A DNA stretch of 64,000 bases from NCBI RefSeq assembly GCF_004331345.1, contig NZ_SJJZ01000001.1, positions 124,001-188,000 on the forward strand, written 5' to 3'. How positions within the stretch are numbered: the stretch's first letter is position 1; every line of letters starts with the position of its first letter. The position numbers were made by a program, and so were the translations under genes. The DNA is from Kribbella soli. GTDB taxonomy: Bacteria > Actinomycetota > Actinomycetes > Propionibacteriales > Kribbellaceae. This document shows, in pieces, positions 25,561-32,642 of this stretch. The notes under the pieces were generated by a model that worked only from the letters and a program-made list of their open reading frames with translations, did not search any database and was not told the origin of the DNA.

Positions 25561-26525
25561 GGCATTACCGCGGCCGTTGCCACGACGGCCCGGTGATCGG
25601 TCCCCTCGATCGGGTACGTCGTGAACCGGCCGGGCTCGAGCTGCCGCGACACCACCACATGGTCGATCTGCGTCCGCAGCACGGCCGGCTGATCCGCGGG
25701 CCAGGTGCCGTGCAGCCCACCGCCCACGGTCGGGCCTACGCTGCGGCAGTAGCCGCCCAGCGCCTGCCGGAAGTCCGCGTGGTCGAGGGTCGCGTTGAAG
25801 TCGCCCGCGACGACCGTCGGCGGATCCTGTGCGCACCACCGCCGTACCGCCTGCAGGTCGGTCTTCCAGGTGGTGACCGAGTCCGGCAGCGGCGGGAAGC
25901 CGTGGTACGCGACCAGACGGACCGCGCCGAGGTTCCCGCCCGTCACGACGATGTTGCCGAAGGTCGTGCCGGCCTCGGAGGCGAACGCGACGTCGCCGAG
26001 TGCCGAGGAGACCAGCACACTCGTCGCGCTCTCGACCGCCCGGCTCGGCTGGGCCGTGAATCCCCGGTACTGCTGGTCCTGCAGCTGCGCCCGGATCTCC
26101 TCCCGGACGTCGACCTGGGCCTCCGGCAACGAAACCAGGTCGGGTCTGCGGTCCCGGATCACCTGCGCGACGTCCGCGGCGCGGGCGCCGCCACCCAGCA
26201 CGTTGGCGACCATGATCGTCAGCACCCGGGCCCCGGCCGGAGCCGGGCGCGCGTCGGAGAACTGCCGCGGTGCAGTCACCGCGGCACCGATCAGCGCCAG
26301 TACGGCGATCAGCGCGGCGGCGATCCGCCAACCCCGGCGTACCAGCATCAGCAGGGCCAGCGCCAGGACGACGACCAGGCCCTGCGGACGGAACGCGGCC
26401 AGCTGGGCGAACGGCGTCACCTCGTCCAGGCCGAAGAGCTCCGGATACAGCGGCACGGCAACGACGAGGAGGAACAGTACGGACAGCACGACGCGCCGTA
26501 CGAACCATGCCTTTTCGTTATCCAT
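25557..26525 (-). CDS. Membrane-anchored endonuclease/exonuclease/phosphatase (EEP) family protein
   Basis: The 322-residue protein has three N-terminal hydrophobic helices (about 10-88), then an EEP-fold domain facing outward. Motifs: VLTIMVANVLGG (N), RRPDLVSLPEAQ (E near 136), HGFPP, VVAGDFNATLDHADF (D/N pair) and the C-terminal TDHRAVVATA (DH). These are the metal-dependent phosphodiesterase residues, so hydrolysis of phosphoester lipids or nucleic acid outside the cell is likely. The start at 26525 gives the basic N-terminus. A palindromic site ends three bases upstream. Confidence 0.88.
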   Translation of the reverse strand: MDNEKAWFVRRVVLSVLFLLVVAVPLYPELFGLDEVTPFAQLAAFRPQGLVVVLALALLMLVRRGWRIAAALIAVLALIGAAVTAPRQFSDARPAPAGARVLTIMVANVLGGGARAADVAQVIRDRRPDLVSLPEAQVDVREEIRAQLQDQQYRGFTAQPSRAVESATSVLVSSALGDVAFASEAGTTFGNIVVTGGNLGAVRLVAYHGFPPLPDSVTTWKTDLQAVRRWCAQDPPTVVAGDFNATLDHADFRQALGGYCRSVGPTVGGGLHGTWPADQPAVLRTQIDHVVVSRQLEPGRFTTYPIEGTDHRAVVATAAVMP

Positions 26526-26527
26526 GC

Positions 26528-26541
26528 ACCAACCTGTTGGT
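26528..26541. promoter_or_regulatory. Dyad between the EEP and symporter genes
   Basis: ACCAAC-CT-GTTGGT is a perfect 14-base palindrome in the 80-base divergent gap between the EEP gene (start 26525) and the DUF3311/symporter pair (start 26606). It could be an operator for either promoter. Confidence 0.4.
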
Positions 26542-26605
26542 CTAGTGGCCGCTCTTGTCGAACGGTAGCGTGCTGCGTTGCGCCTGTGTCCCGAGGAGGT
26601 TTGCA

Positions 26606-26893
26606 GTGTCCCGATTGTCCGCGGTCAAACCCGCGTACTGGATCTCCGGTGTGCTTCTGGTGGTGGCTGTCGTCGTACCGCTGCTGGTGCCGACGTACGC
26701 CAAGGTGGACCCGCACCTGTGGGGTTTCCCGTTCTTCTACTGGTACCAGCTGATGTGGGTCTTCCTCTCCGCGATCCTGGTCAGCATCAGTTACAAGCTG
26801 CTCCGCACCGAGGAGCGCAGGCGGCGAGCGGCCCAGGGACTTGGTGACCCCGAGGCGCCGGACGCCGGTGCGGCGAAGGAGGGTGACCAGTGA
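26606..26893 (+). CDS. DUF3311 small membrane protein, symporter partner
   Basis: The 95-residue protein has two hydrophobic helices (about 10-30 and 44-62, the latter ending in the WYQLMWVFLSAILVSISYKL landmark region) and a charged tail. DUF3311 proteins are encoded directly before sodium:solute symporters in actinobacteria and are thought to be small partner subunits. The GTG at 26606 has GAGGAGG upstream. Its stop overlaps the symporter GTG in GTGA. Confidence 0.85.
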   Translation: MSRLSAVKPAYWISGVLLVVAVVVPLLVPTYAKVDPHLWGFPFFYWYQLMWVFLSAILVSISYKLLRTEERRRRAAQGLGDPEAPDAGAAKEGDQ

Positions 26894-28545
26894 ACACCAC
26901 GGTCGACTGGGTGCAGCTGATCATCGTCGTCGTCATCTTCGGCGGTGTCACGGTCATGGGCTTCATGGCGTCCCGCTGGCGGAGCGCCGGCCATCTGGAC
27001 AACCTCGACGAGTGGGGTCTGGGCGGGCGCAGCTTCGGCACGTTCATCACCTGGTTCCTGCTGGGCGGCGACCTGTACACGGCGTACACGTTCATCGCGG
27101 TCCCCGCGGCCATGTACGCGACCGGTGCGATCAGCGGCTTCTTCGCGGTGCCGTACACGATCGTCGCCTACCCGATCGTGTTCATGTTCATGGCCCGGCT
27201 GTGGTCGGTCTCGCACCGGCACGGGTACGTGACGCCGGCGGACTTCGTCGGTGGCCGCTACGGCAGCAAGGCGCTGTCACTGGCGGTGGCCGTGACGGGC
27301 ATCCTGGCCACGATGCCGTACATCGCGCTGCAGCTCGTGGGTATGCAGGCGGTGTTCGAGACGATGGGTCTGGGCGGCAACAACACGCTCGCCAAGGACC
27401 TGCCGTTGCTGATCGCGTTCGCGGTGCTGGCGGCGTACACGTACTCCTCCGGTCTGCGCGCACCGGCGATGATCGCGTTCGTCAAGGACATCCTGATCTA
27501 CCTGGTGATCCTGGTCGCGATCTTCTACCTGCCGCACGTGCTCGGCGGCTGGGACTCGATCTTCGGTGCAGCGCAGGAGAAGCTGGCCAAGCCGAACCCG
27601 GCGACGGGCAAGCCGACCGGGACGTTCATCCCGGGCGAGGCCGGCTACGTGTCGTACTGGACGCTGGCACTGGGATCTGCGATGGCGCTGTTCATGTACC
27701 CGCACTCGGTGACGGCGGTGCTGTCCACCAAGACGCGGAACGTCGTACGGCGGAACGCGACACTGCTCCCGGCGTACTCGCTGCTGCTGGGTCTGCTCGC
27801 CCTGCTCGGCTTCATGGCGATCAAGGCGAACGTCAACGTGAAGGGCCTGGACGGCCTGGCGAACCCGCAGCTGGCGATCCCGCGGCTGTTCGACCAGGAG
27901 TTCCCGTCCTGGTTCGCGGGGATCGCGTTCGCGGCGATCGCGGTCGGCGCGCTGGTGCCGGCGGCCATCATGTCGATCGCGGCGGCCAACCTGTTCACCC
28001 GCAACATCTACCGCGACTTCATCAAGAAGGACGCGACGCCGGCGCAGGAGGCCAAGGTCTCCAAGCTCGCCTCGCTGCTGGTGAAGGTCGGGGCGCTGGT
28101 GTTCGTGCTCGGGATGGACAAGACGGTCGCGCTGAACCTGCAGCTGCTCGGCGGGATCTGGATCCTGCAGACGTTCCCGGCGATCGTGGTCGGTCTGTAC
28201 ACCCGCTGGTTCCACCGCTACGCGCTGCTGGCCGGCTGGGCGGTGGCGATGCTGTTCGGGACGATCTCGGCGTACAACGTGGTGAACCCGGCGACCAAGA
28301 AGCACTTCGGTGGTTCGATCGCGAACATCCCGGGCACCGAGACGCCGGCCTACATCGCGCTGACCGCGTTCGTGCTGAACCTGGTCGTCGTGATCGCGCT
28401 GACGTTCCTGTTCCGGGCGCTGAAGGTGCCGGACGGCAAGGACAGCACGCACCCGACCGACTTCGTCGCGGACCGCGGCGACCCGGGTGTGAAGGACCTG
28501 CCGGAGATCCTCGACGACGGCGGGGCGGCAACCGCCAAGTCTTGA
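26890..28545 (+). CDS. Sodium:solute symporter (SSS family)
   Basis: The 551-residue membrane protein has 12-13 hydrophobic helices. SSS features include the N-terminal W-x-LGGRSFGTFITWFLLGGDLYTAYTF segment, GYVTPADFVGGRYG, and the Ser/Thr-rich sodium-site helix around AIMSIAAANLFTRNIYRDF. Relatives paired with DUF3311 proteins transport monocarboxylates (MctP-type), so a short organic acid is the likely substrate. It is translationally coupled to DUF3311 and ends with a strong terminator. Confidence 0.92.
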   Translation: MNTTVDWVQLIIVVVIFGGVTVMGFMASRWRSAGHLDNLDEWGLGGRSFGTFITWFLLGGDLYTAYTFIAVPAAMYATGAISGFFAVPYTIVAYPIVFMFMARLWSVSHRHGYVTPADFVGGRYGSKALSLAVAVTGILATMPYIALQLVGMQAVFETMGLGGNNTLAKDLPLLIAFAVLAAYTYSSGLRAPAMIAFVKDILIYLVILVAIFYLPHVLGGWDSIFGAAQEKLAKPNPATGKPTGTFIPGEAGYVSYWTLALGSAMALFMYPHSVTAVLSTKTRNVVRRNATLLPAYSLLLGLLALLGFMAIKANVNVKGLDGLANPQLAIPRLFDQEFPSWFAGIAFAAIAVGALVPAAIMSIAAANLFTRNIYRDFIKKDATPAQEAKVSKLASLLVKVGALVFVLGMDKTVALNLQLLGGIWILQTFPAIVVGLYTRWFHRYALLAGWAVAMLFGTISAYNVVNPATKKHFGGSIANIPGTETPAYIALTAFVLNLVVVIALTFLFRALKVPDGKDSTHPTDFVADRGDPGVKDLPEILDDGGAATAKS

Positions 28546-28555
28546 GGCGTTAGGG

Positions 28556-28592
28556 ACGGCGGCCCGGAGGTTCCGGGCCGCCGTTACCTTTT
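28556..28592 (+). terminator. Rho-independent terminator after the symporter
   Basis: ACGGCGGCCCGGA (28556-28568) pairs with TCCGGGCCGCCGT (28572-28584) in a perfect 13-bp stem with a GGT loop, followed by TACCTTTT. Confidence 0.93.
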
Positions 28593-28662
28593 GCGGTTAA
28601 GTCGACACGCTGCGGGGTCAGCTTGCCCGGTTTCGGGCCGTTGATTCGGCAGAATCGCACAC

Positions 28663-29328
28663 GTGCTGCTGGTCCTCCTCGTCATGGTGCTCGCTGCCGG
28701 GGCGGCGGTCGCGACCGGCGGACGGTTCGGCCGATTGGCCGACAACACCTTGACCGGCGTGCACTGGCTGGCCGCGGCGGCGATCGGGCAGCTCCTCGGG
28801 TCCCTCTTCGGCGGTACGGCGTACCCGGTCGGCCTGATCGGGTCGGCGGTCTGCATCGCGGTCTTCCTGCGGATGAACCTGCGGCATCCGGGCGTCGGCC
28901 TGACGGCGCTGGGATTCTTCAGCAACGCCGTCGTCGTCGCGTTGAACGGCGCCATGCCGGTGTCGCTGAACGCGTTGGCGCGCGCCGGGGTCAGCGGCGC
29001 AGGCGTGACCGATCCACGACACGAGATCTCCGGCGCCGCGACGCGACTGCCCTGGCTCGGCGACGTCGTACCGGTCGCGCTTCCCGGTCTGGGGCAGGCG
29101 ATCAGCCCAGGCGACGTACTGATAGCCGCCGGCGCCGGTCTGCTGCTGTACGCCGGGATGGGCGGCTCGGGCCGCGTGCCGGCCACGACCGCCCCGATCT
29201 GGGCCGAACTGGAACCGTGCGCCGGTACGCCGGCCCTGCTCCACCTGTCGCCGAAAGCGAGCCAGGAGCTGTCAGAACCGACTGCGCTTTCAGAACCGAA
29301 AGCCGCGGCCGACGATCCGGCGGAGTGA
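28663..29328 (+). CDS. DUF5317 family membrane protein
   Basis: The 221-residue protein has five to six hydrophobic helices and a hydrophilic C-terminal tail. Family landmarks are ALGFFSNAVVVALNGAMPVSLNAL, the polar loop DPRHEISGAATRLPWLGDVVPV and ISPGDVLIAAGAGLLLY. Function is unknown. The GTG at 28663 begins the first helix. It is convergent with the degenerate HD-GYP gene and overlaps it by 39 bases, which is unusually long for this window. Its position beside the HD-GYP pair suggests a possible functional link only by neighbourhood. Confidence 0.82.
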   Translation: MLLVLLVMVLAAGAAVATGGRFGRLADNTLTGVHWLAAAAIGQLLGSLFGGTAYPVGLIGSAVCIAVFLRMNLRHPGVGLTALGFFSNAVVVALNGAMPVSLNALARAGVSGAGVTDPRHEISGAATRLPWLGDVVPVALPGLGQAISPGDVLIAAGAGLLLYAGMGGSGRVPATTAPIWAELEPCAGTPALLHLSPKASQELSEPTALSEPKAAADDPAE

Positions 29329-30573
29329 CTCGACCACGACCGGGTCGTACTCCGCGCCGATCCCCAGCCCGATCGACTCCATCGCCTTGTCCGGCGACTG
29401 TCCCGACCCCTCGCCGACGAGCTGTTCGTAGGCCAGGGCAACGTTCACGATGCCGCTCTCCACCGGGATGGCCGAGTTGTTCGCCCGCCCGTGCCGGTAC
29501 GGATCGTTGGAGTGCCGAACGATCTCCGCGACATGATCCAGTACGCCGGACCGCTCGATGACCGACGCCCCGATCTCCGCGGCCCGCTGCCGCTCCTCCC
29601 GCGTCCGGAGCAGCGACGCACCGCCAGGACTGGGATCCGCCAACGCCAACTGTCCGACGCCCGACAGCAGAGCGGCGTACTCCAGCGCCTCCATCCGCGC
29701 CGGTGTCAGCCCCAGATCGTTGCCGATAGCCACCGCCAACGCCGCCGTCCGCGCATTCTGCCCCGGACTACTGAACCCGGCAATCTCCGTACTCCGAGCC
29801 ATCGACCGCACCGTCGCCCGATACGTCCGCTGCGCCGACGAGTACCGCCGAAACGCGAACTGCGTCAGCAACAACGGCACGAGGACGACCGGAGGACCCC
29901 AGAGTCCGAGCAACGCCGTCGCCGCGGCCAGCAGCATCCCGGTGATGCCCATCGCCAGCCCGATCCTCGTCATGACACTCAACTCATCACGAAGCGCCGC
30001 CGGAAACGGGCGGTTGTAGCGCTCTGTTGCCTGTCCGGCACCGATCAACGCGTCACTGATGCCTGCGCTCAGCACGGCGGCCAGCATGGCCCCGGCGATC
30101 CAGATCGCTTCCTGCCAGCGGCCGGTCCAGACGAGGTCCGGGGTCGTCAGCACGGCGAAGGCGACCGCCGCACAGGCCACCGAGATGCCACGGCGGCACG
30201 ACACGACGATGTCCCACCACAGGCCGGCGATCGCCCGCGGCACGATCCCGGCCGCCGTCGCGACCGCCGTGACGGCGATGATCTGGGCGACCTCCGGAGG
30301 AACGCCGACCGCGGGCCCACGCAGTACGGCGTACGCGAGCGCGGCGCTGGTCGCGATCGGGGCGCGGTTGCGAATCCTGTCGACGCGGAACTGCACCATC
30401 TCGCCCACCGCGATCAGGACCCCGAACACCAGCGCGTACTGCCACTCGGTGACACCGTGCCGAGCCGTCAGCACGATCGCGATCAGCGCCAACGCACCGC
30501 CGGTCGCGACGATGACGACGCCGCTCCCCATCCGCCGGAGCTCCAGCCCCTCGGTCATGGCGTTCCCGGTCAT
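29290..30573 (-). CDS. Membrane protein with degenerate HD-GYP domain
   Basis: The 427-residue protein has seven to nine N-terminal helices, like its upstream neighbour, and a C-terminal domain that aligns with HD-GYP phosphodiesterases but has lost the metal ligands. HAGLLHDVGK of the neighbour is YAALLSGVGQ here, GHSERV is GQNARTA, HHEKYDGTGYP is RHSNDPYRHGRANN, and DAFD is LAYE. Cyclic-di-GMP hydrolysis is therefore not expected; a regulatory or structural partner role is more likely. Its ATG overlaps the stop of the active paralogue in ATGA, so the two are made together. Confidence 0.8.
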   Translation of the reverse strand: MTGNAMTEGLELRRMGSGVVIVATGGALALIAIVLTARHGVTEWQYALVFGVLIAVGEMVQFRVDRIRNRAPIATSAALAYAVLRGPAVGVPPEVAQIIAVTAVATAAGIVPRAIAGLWWDIVVSCRRGISVACAAVAFAVLTTPDLVWTGRWQEAIWIAGAMLAAVLSAGISDALIGAGQATERYNRPFPAALRDELSVMTRIGLAMGITGMLLAAATALLGLWGPPVVLVPLLLTQFAFRRYSSAQRTYRATVRSMARSTEIAGFSSPGQNARTAALAVAIGNDLGLTPARMEALEYAALLSGVGQLALADPSPGGASLLRTREERQRAAEIGASVIERSGVLDHVAEIVRHSNDPYRHGRANNSAIPVESGIVNVALAYEQLVGEGSGQSPDKAMESIGLGIGAEYDPVVVESLRRIVGRGFRF

Positions 30574-31922
30574 GAAGCAGGTCCTGCCGCGTTACCGGAC
30601 GCACCGCCGCCGCTGCCGAGACTGAGGTCGTCGTGATCGATCGCGACCGTCACGGAGCCGTCCGGCGCCGGCTGGTCGGCCGCCGTCTTCCAGCCGCGGG
30701 CCCGGATGACCTCGACGAACGCGTCCACCAGCTCCGGGTCGAAATGCGAGTACCGGTCGTGGATCAGGATGTCCAGCGTCTCCTCGACGTCGCGGGCCGG
30801 CCGGTACGACCGGGTCGAGGTCAGCGAGTCGAACGCGTCGACGATCCCGATGATCCGCGCGAAGTACGGAATGTTGTCGCCACTGAGGCCGGCCGGGTAA
30901 CCCGTCCCGTCGTACTTCTCATGGTGATGCAGGACAGCGGACTTCACTTCCTCGAGGAACGGGATGTTCCCGATCAACTCGACGCCGCGCGCCGGGTGCA
31001 GCCGGATCGCATCCATCTCGGAGTCGTCCAGGCGCCCGGGTTTCTGAATGATGCTGGTCGGTACGCCGACCTTCCCGACGTCGTGCAGCAACCCGGCGTG
31101 CTCGAGTGCCTGCTGTCTGTCCTCGGGAAGCCGCAGTTGGCGGCCCAGCATGCCGACGCCTTCGCTCACCCGCTCGGAATGTCCACGGGTGTAGAGATCC
31201 TTGGTCTCGATCACCTGGATGAAGGCCCGCATCGTCGCCGCCTGCGCACGGCGCTCGGCCTCGTACTGCGACAACGCCCAGCGGCTGACGTACAGCGGGA
31301 TGAAGATCAGCAGAACGGACAGGAAATTCAGTCCGGACAACCAGGCGACGGCAAGCAGCAGGCCGAGGAGGCCGTAGCCGAGCAGCGAGGGCGAGGTCGG
31401 CAGAGCGACCTTGCGAAGGAACGCGAGCGGGGTCGGATCTCCGGGCTCGAGCGAGAGCACGACACACAGCAGCAGCGCGTTGACAACGAGCCAGGTGGCA
31501 TTGGCAGCGGTGGTGCTCCACACGGCATCCCAGGGGTGCCGCAGCACGTCGTCGCCGCTCGGTCCGCCGGCGAGGTTGAACACCGCGCCACCGGCCGCAG
31601 CACAAATCACGGACTGGGCGCCGTTGAAGATCTTCTTCTGCAACGGATGCCGCCGGTCCTGACCCAGCGCGCCGACCGCACCGACCAGGATCGCGGAGCT
31701 GACACCGGACAGGAGATACAGGGCGATGACAACGACATAGTCGAGGGAAGTTCGGTAAATCTGCCCAACGCGAGGCCGGAGCACGGTTCCGGCAAGCATC
31801 AGGAGACCAAGGCACACAGCGGGTGCGTCGACCCGGGCATTCGCCACGGCGAAGCCCAGAATGACCACAGCCGTGATCGTTGTCACGACCACCACCAGCT
31901 GAAGCAGCACGCGCCGATTCAC
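30570..31922 (-). CDS. Membrane-bound HD-GYP domain phosphohydrolase
   Basis: The 450-residue protein has about seven N-terminal helices (a MASE-like sensor region, about 5-215) followed by an intact HD-GYP domain. Motifs are TRGHSERVSEGVG, HAGLLHDVGKVGVP near 275 and HHEKYDGTGYPAGLSGDNIPYFARIIGIVDAFDSLTS (key residues HHE, DGTGYP, DAFD). It should hydrolyse cyclic-di-GMP or a related nucleotide at the membrane. It is followed, with four-base overlap, by a degenerate paralogue. Two exact 20-bp repeats with an inner palindrome lie 30 and 120 bases upstream of its start. Confidence 0.92.
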   Translation of the reverse strand: MNRRVLLQLVVVVTTITAVVILGFAVANARVDAPAVCLGLLMLAGTVLRPRVGQIYRTSLDYVVVIALYLLSGVSSAILVGAVGALGQDRRHPLQKKIFNGAQSVICAAAGGAVFNLAGGPSGDDVLRHPWDAVWSTTAANATWLVVNALLLCVVLSLEPGDPTPLAFLRKVALPTSPSLLGYGLLGLLLAVAWLSGLNFLSVLLIFIPLYVSRWALSQYEAERRAQAATMRAFIQVIETKDLYTRGHSERVSEGVGMLGRQLRLPEDRQQALEHAGLLHDVGKVGVPTSIIQKPGRLDDSEMDAIRLHPARGVELIGNIPFLEEVKSAVLHHHEKYDGTGYPAGLSGDNIPYFARIIGIVDAFDSLTSTRSYRPARDVEETLDILIHDRYSHFDPELVDAFVEVIRARGWKTAADQPAPDGSVTVAIDHDDLSLGSGGGASGNAAGPAS

Positions 31923-31951
31923 GGGCGCAACGCTACCCGTACAGCGATCAT

Positions 31952-32061
31952 CGGACTACCAGTCCCAACCGCTAGTAGCCACGGAACTCCTTCACCCAAC
32001 ACTCGTAGGGATAGGGCACTGCAACGGGGCAGTTCCGTGAGCGGACTACCAGTCCCAACCG
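31952..32061 (-). promoter_or_regulatory. Two exact 20-bp operator-like repeats upstream of HD-GYP; 31923-32286 gap
   Basis: CGGACTACCAGTCCCAACCG occurs at 31952-31971 and 32042-32061, 90 bases apart in the same orientation. Each contains the palindrome GGACT-ACC-AGTCC. Between them, CACGGAACT (31980-31988) and AGTTCCGTG (32031-32039) form an exact inverted repeat. The layout suggests two regulator-binding sites flanking a promoter of the HD-GYP pair. The rest of the 364-base gap upstream of bL37 holds no other gene. Confidence 0.6.
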
Positions 32062-32286
32062 TCACCAGACATGTCACACCTCCGTTCAGCGCTCGCAGTC
32101 TTACGCCCCGCAGATCGACAGGGCGCAGGGGGGCAGACAGCACGTCGCTGACTCTTCAGTATTTTTGCTCAGACCGACTGCGCCGAAACACTGTAAGCCA
32201 GAGCGTGACCTACCCGTAGGACAAGCGAAGACCGGCCGGATATGAGAGACTGTGACTCTTTGCAGTTGTTTCAAGGAGGCTTTGGA

Positions 32287-32361
32287 ATGGGAAAGACCGG
32301 CCGGAAGCGCCGCGCACGCAAGAAGAAGGGCGCAAACCACGGCAAGCGCCCGAACGCCTGA
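32287..32361 (+). CDS. Ribosomal protein bL37
   Basis: A 24-codon gene encodes a very basic peptide (MGKTGRKRRARKKKG then ANHGKRPNA). It matches the actinobacterial large-subunit protein bL37, first seen in mycobacterial ribosome structures, whose members share the GRK(R/K)R start and the NHGKRPN end. An ideal Shine-Dalgarno AAGGAGG lies seven bases before the ATG, and a terminator hairpin follows 24 bases after the stop. It would be missed by gene finders with a length cut-off. It is monocistronic. Confidence 0.9.
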   Translation: MGKTGRKRRARKKKGANHGKRPNA

Positions 32362-32385
32362 CCGTTGGCGGCTACAGACAGCGAG

Positions 32386-32410
32386 GACCTCGGAGAAATC
32401 CGGGGTCTTT
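32386..32410 (+). terminator. Terminator of the bL37 gene
   Basis: GACCTCGGA (32386-32394), a GAAA tetraloop and TCCGGGGTC (32399-32407) form a 9-pair stem with one G-U, followed by TTT. Confidence 0.8.
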
Positions 32411-32482
32411 GCGATTTGGTCACAGCTTTACAGCAGACCACCTTTATCAGAGGTTCTGTATTCGGAGAGTTCCCAATCGCAT

Positions 32483-32521
32483 ACTGAATGCTATCTTTCA
32501 AACGACCGTTTAGCATTCGGT
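32483..32521. promoter_or_regulatory. AT-rich dyad upstream of the STAND regulator
   Basis: ACTGAATGCTA (32483-32493) and TAGCATTCGGT (32511-32521) are inverted repeats matching at 10 of 11 pairs. They lie in an unusually AT-rich stretch (about 32400-32525), 120-160 bases before the regulator start, and are a candidate operator or promoter region. Confidence 0.4.
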
Positions 32522-32642
32522 GGCCTTCTCGACCGACGCTGTGGACAACGGCCGACGGGCGTCCGCGGATCCCCCTAGAGTTGGGCCCGGAGGTTTCCGG
32601 TACTGACCGATATCGGGCCTGGGTCCGAGGAGGGTGAGGACG

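Noticed and set aside
25350..26753. 467-codon plus-strand frame across DUF2785 end and EEP gene
   Set aside because: It is antisense to the EEP gene, whose full set of metal-binding motifs is on the minus strand.
31952..32061. GGACTACCAG repeats as a remnant of 16S rRNA
   Set aside because: Only 10 bases match the conserved 16S segment; the rest of each repeat does not, and no rRNA flanks it.
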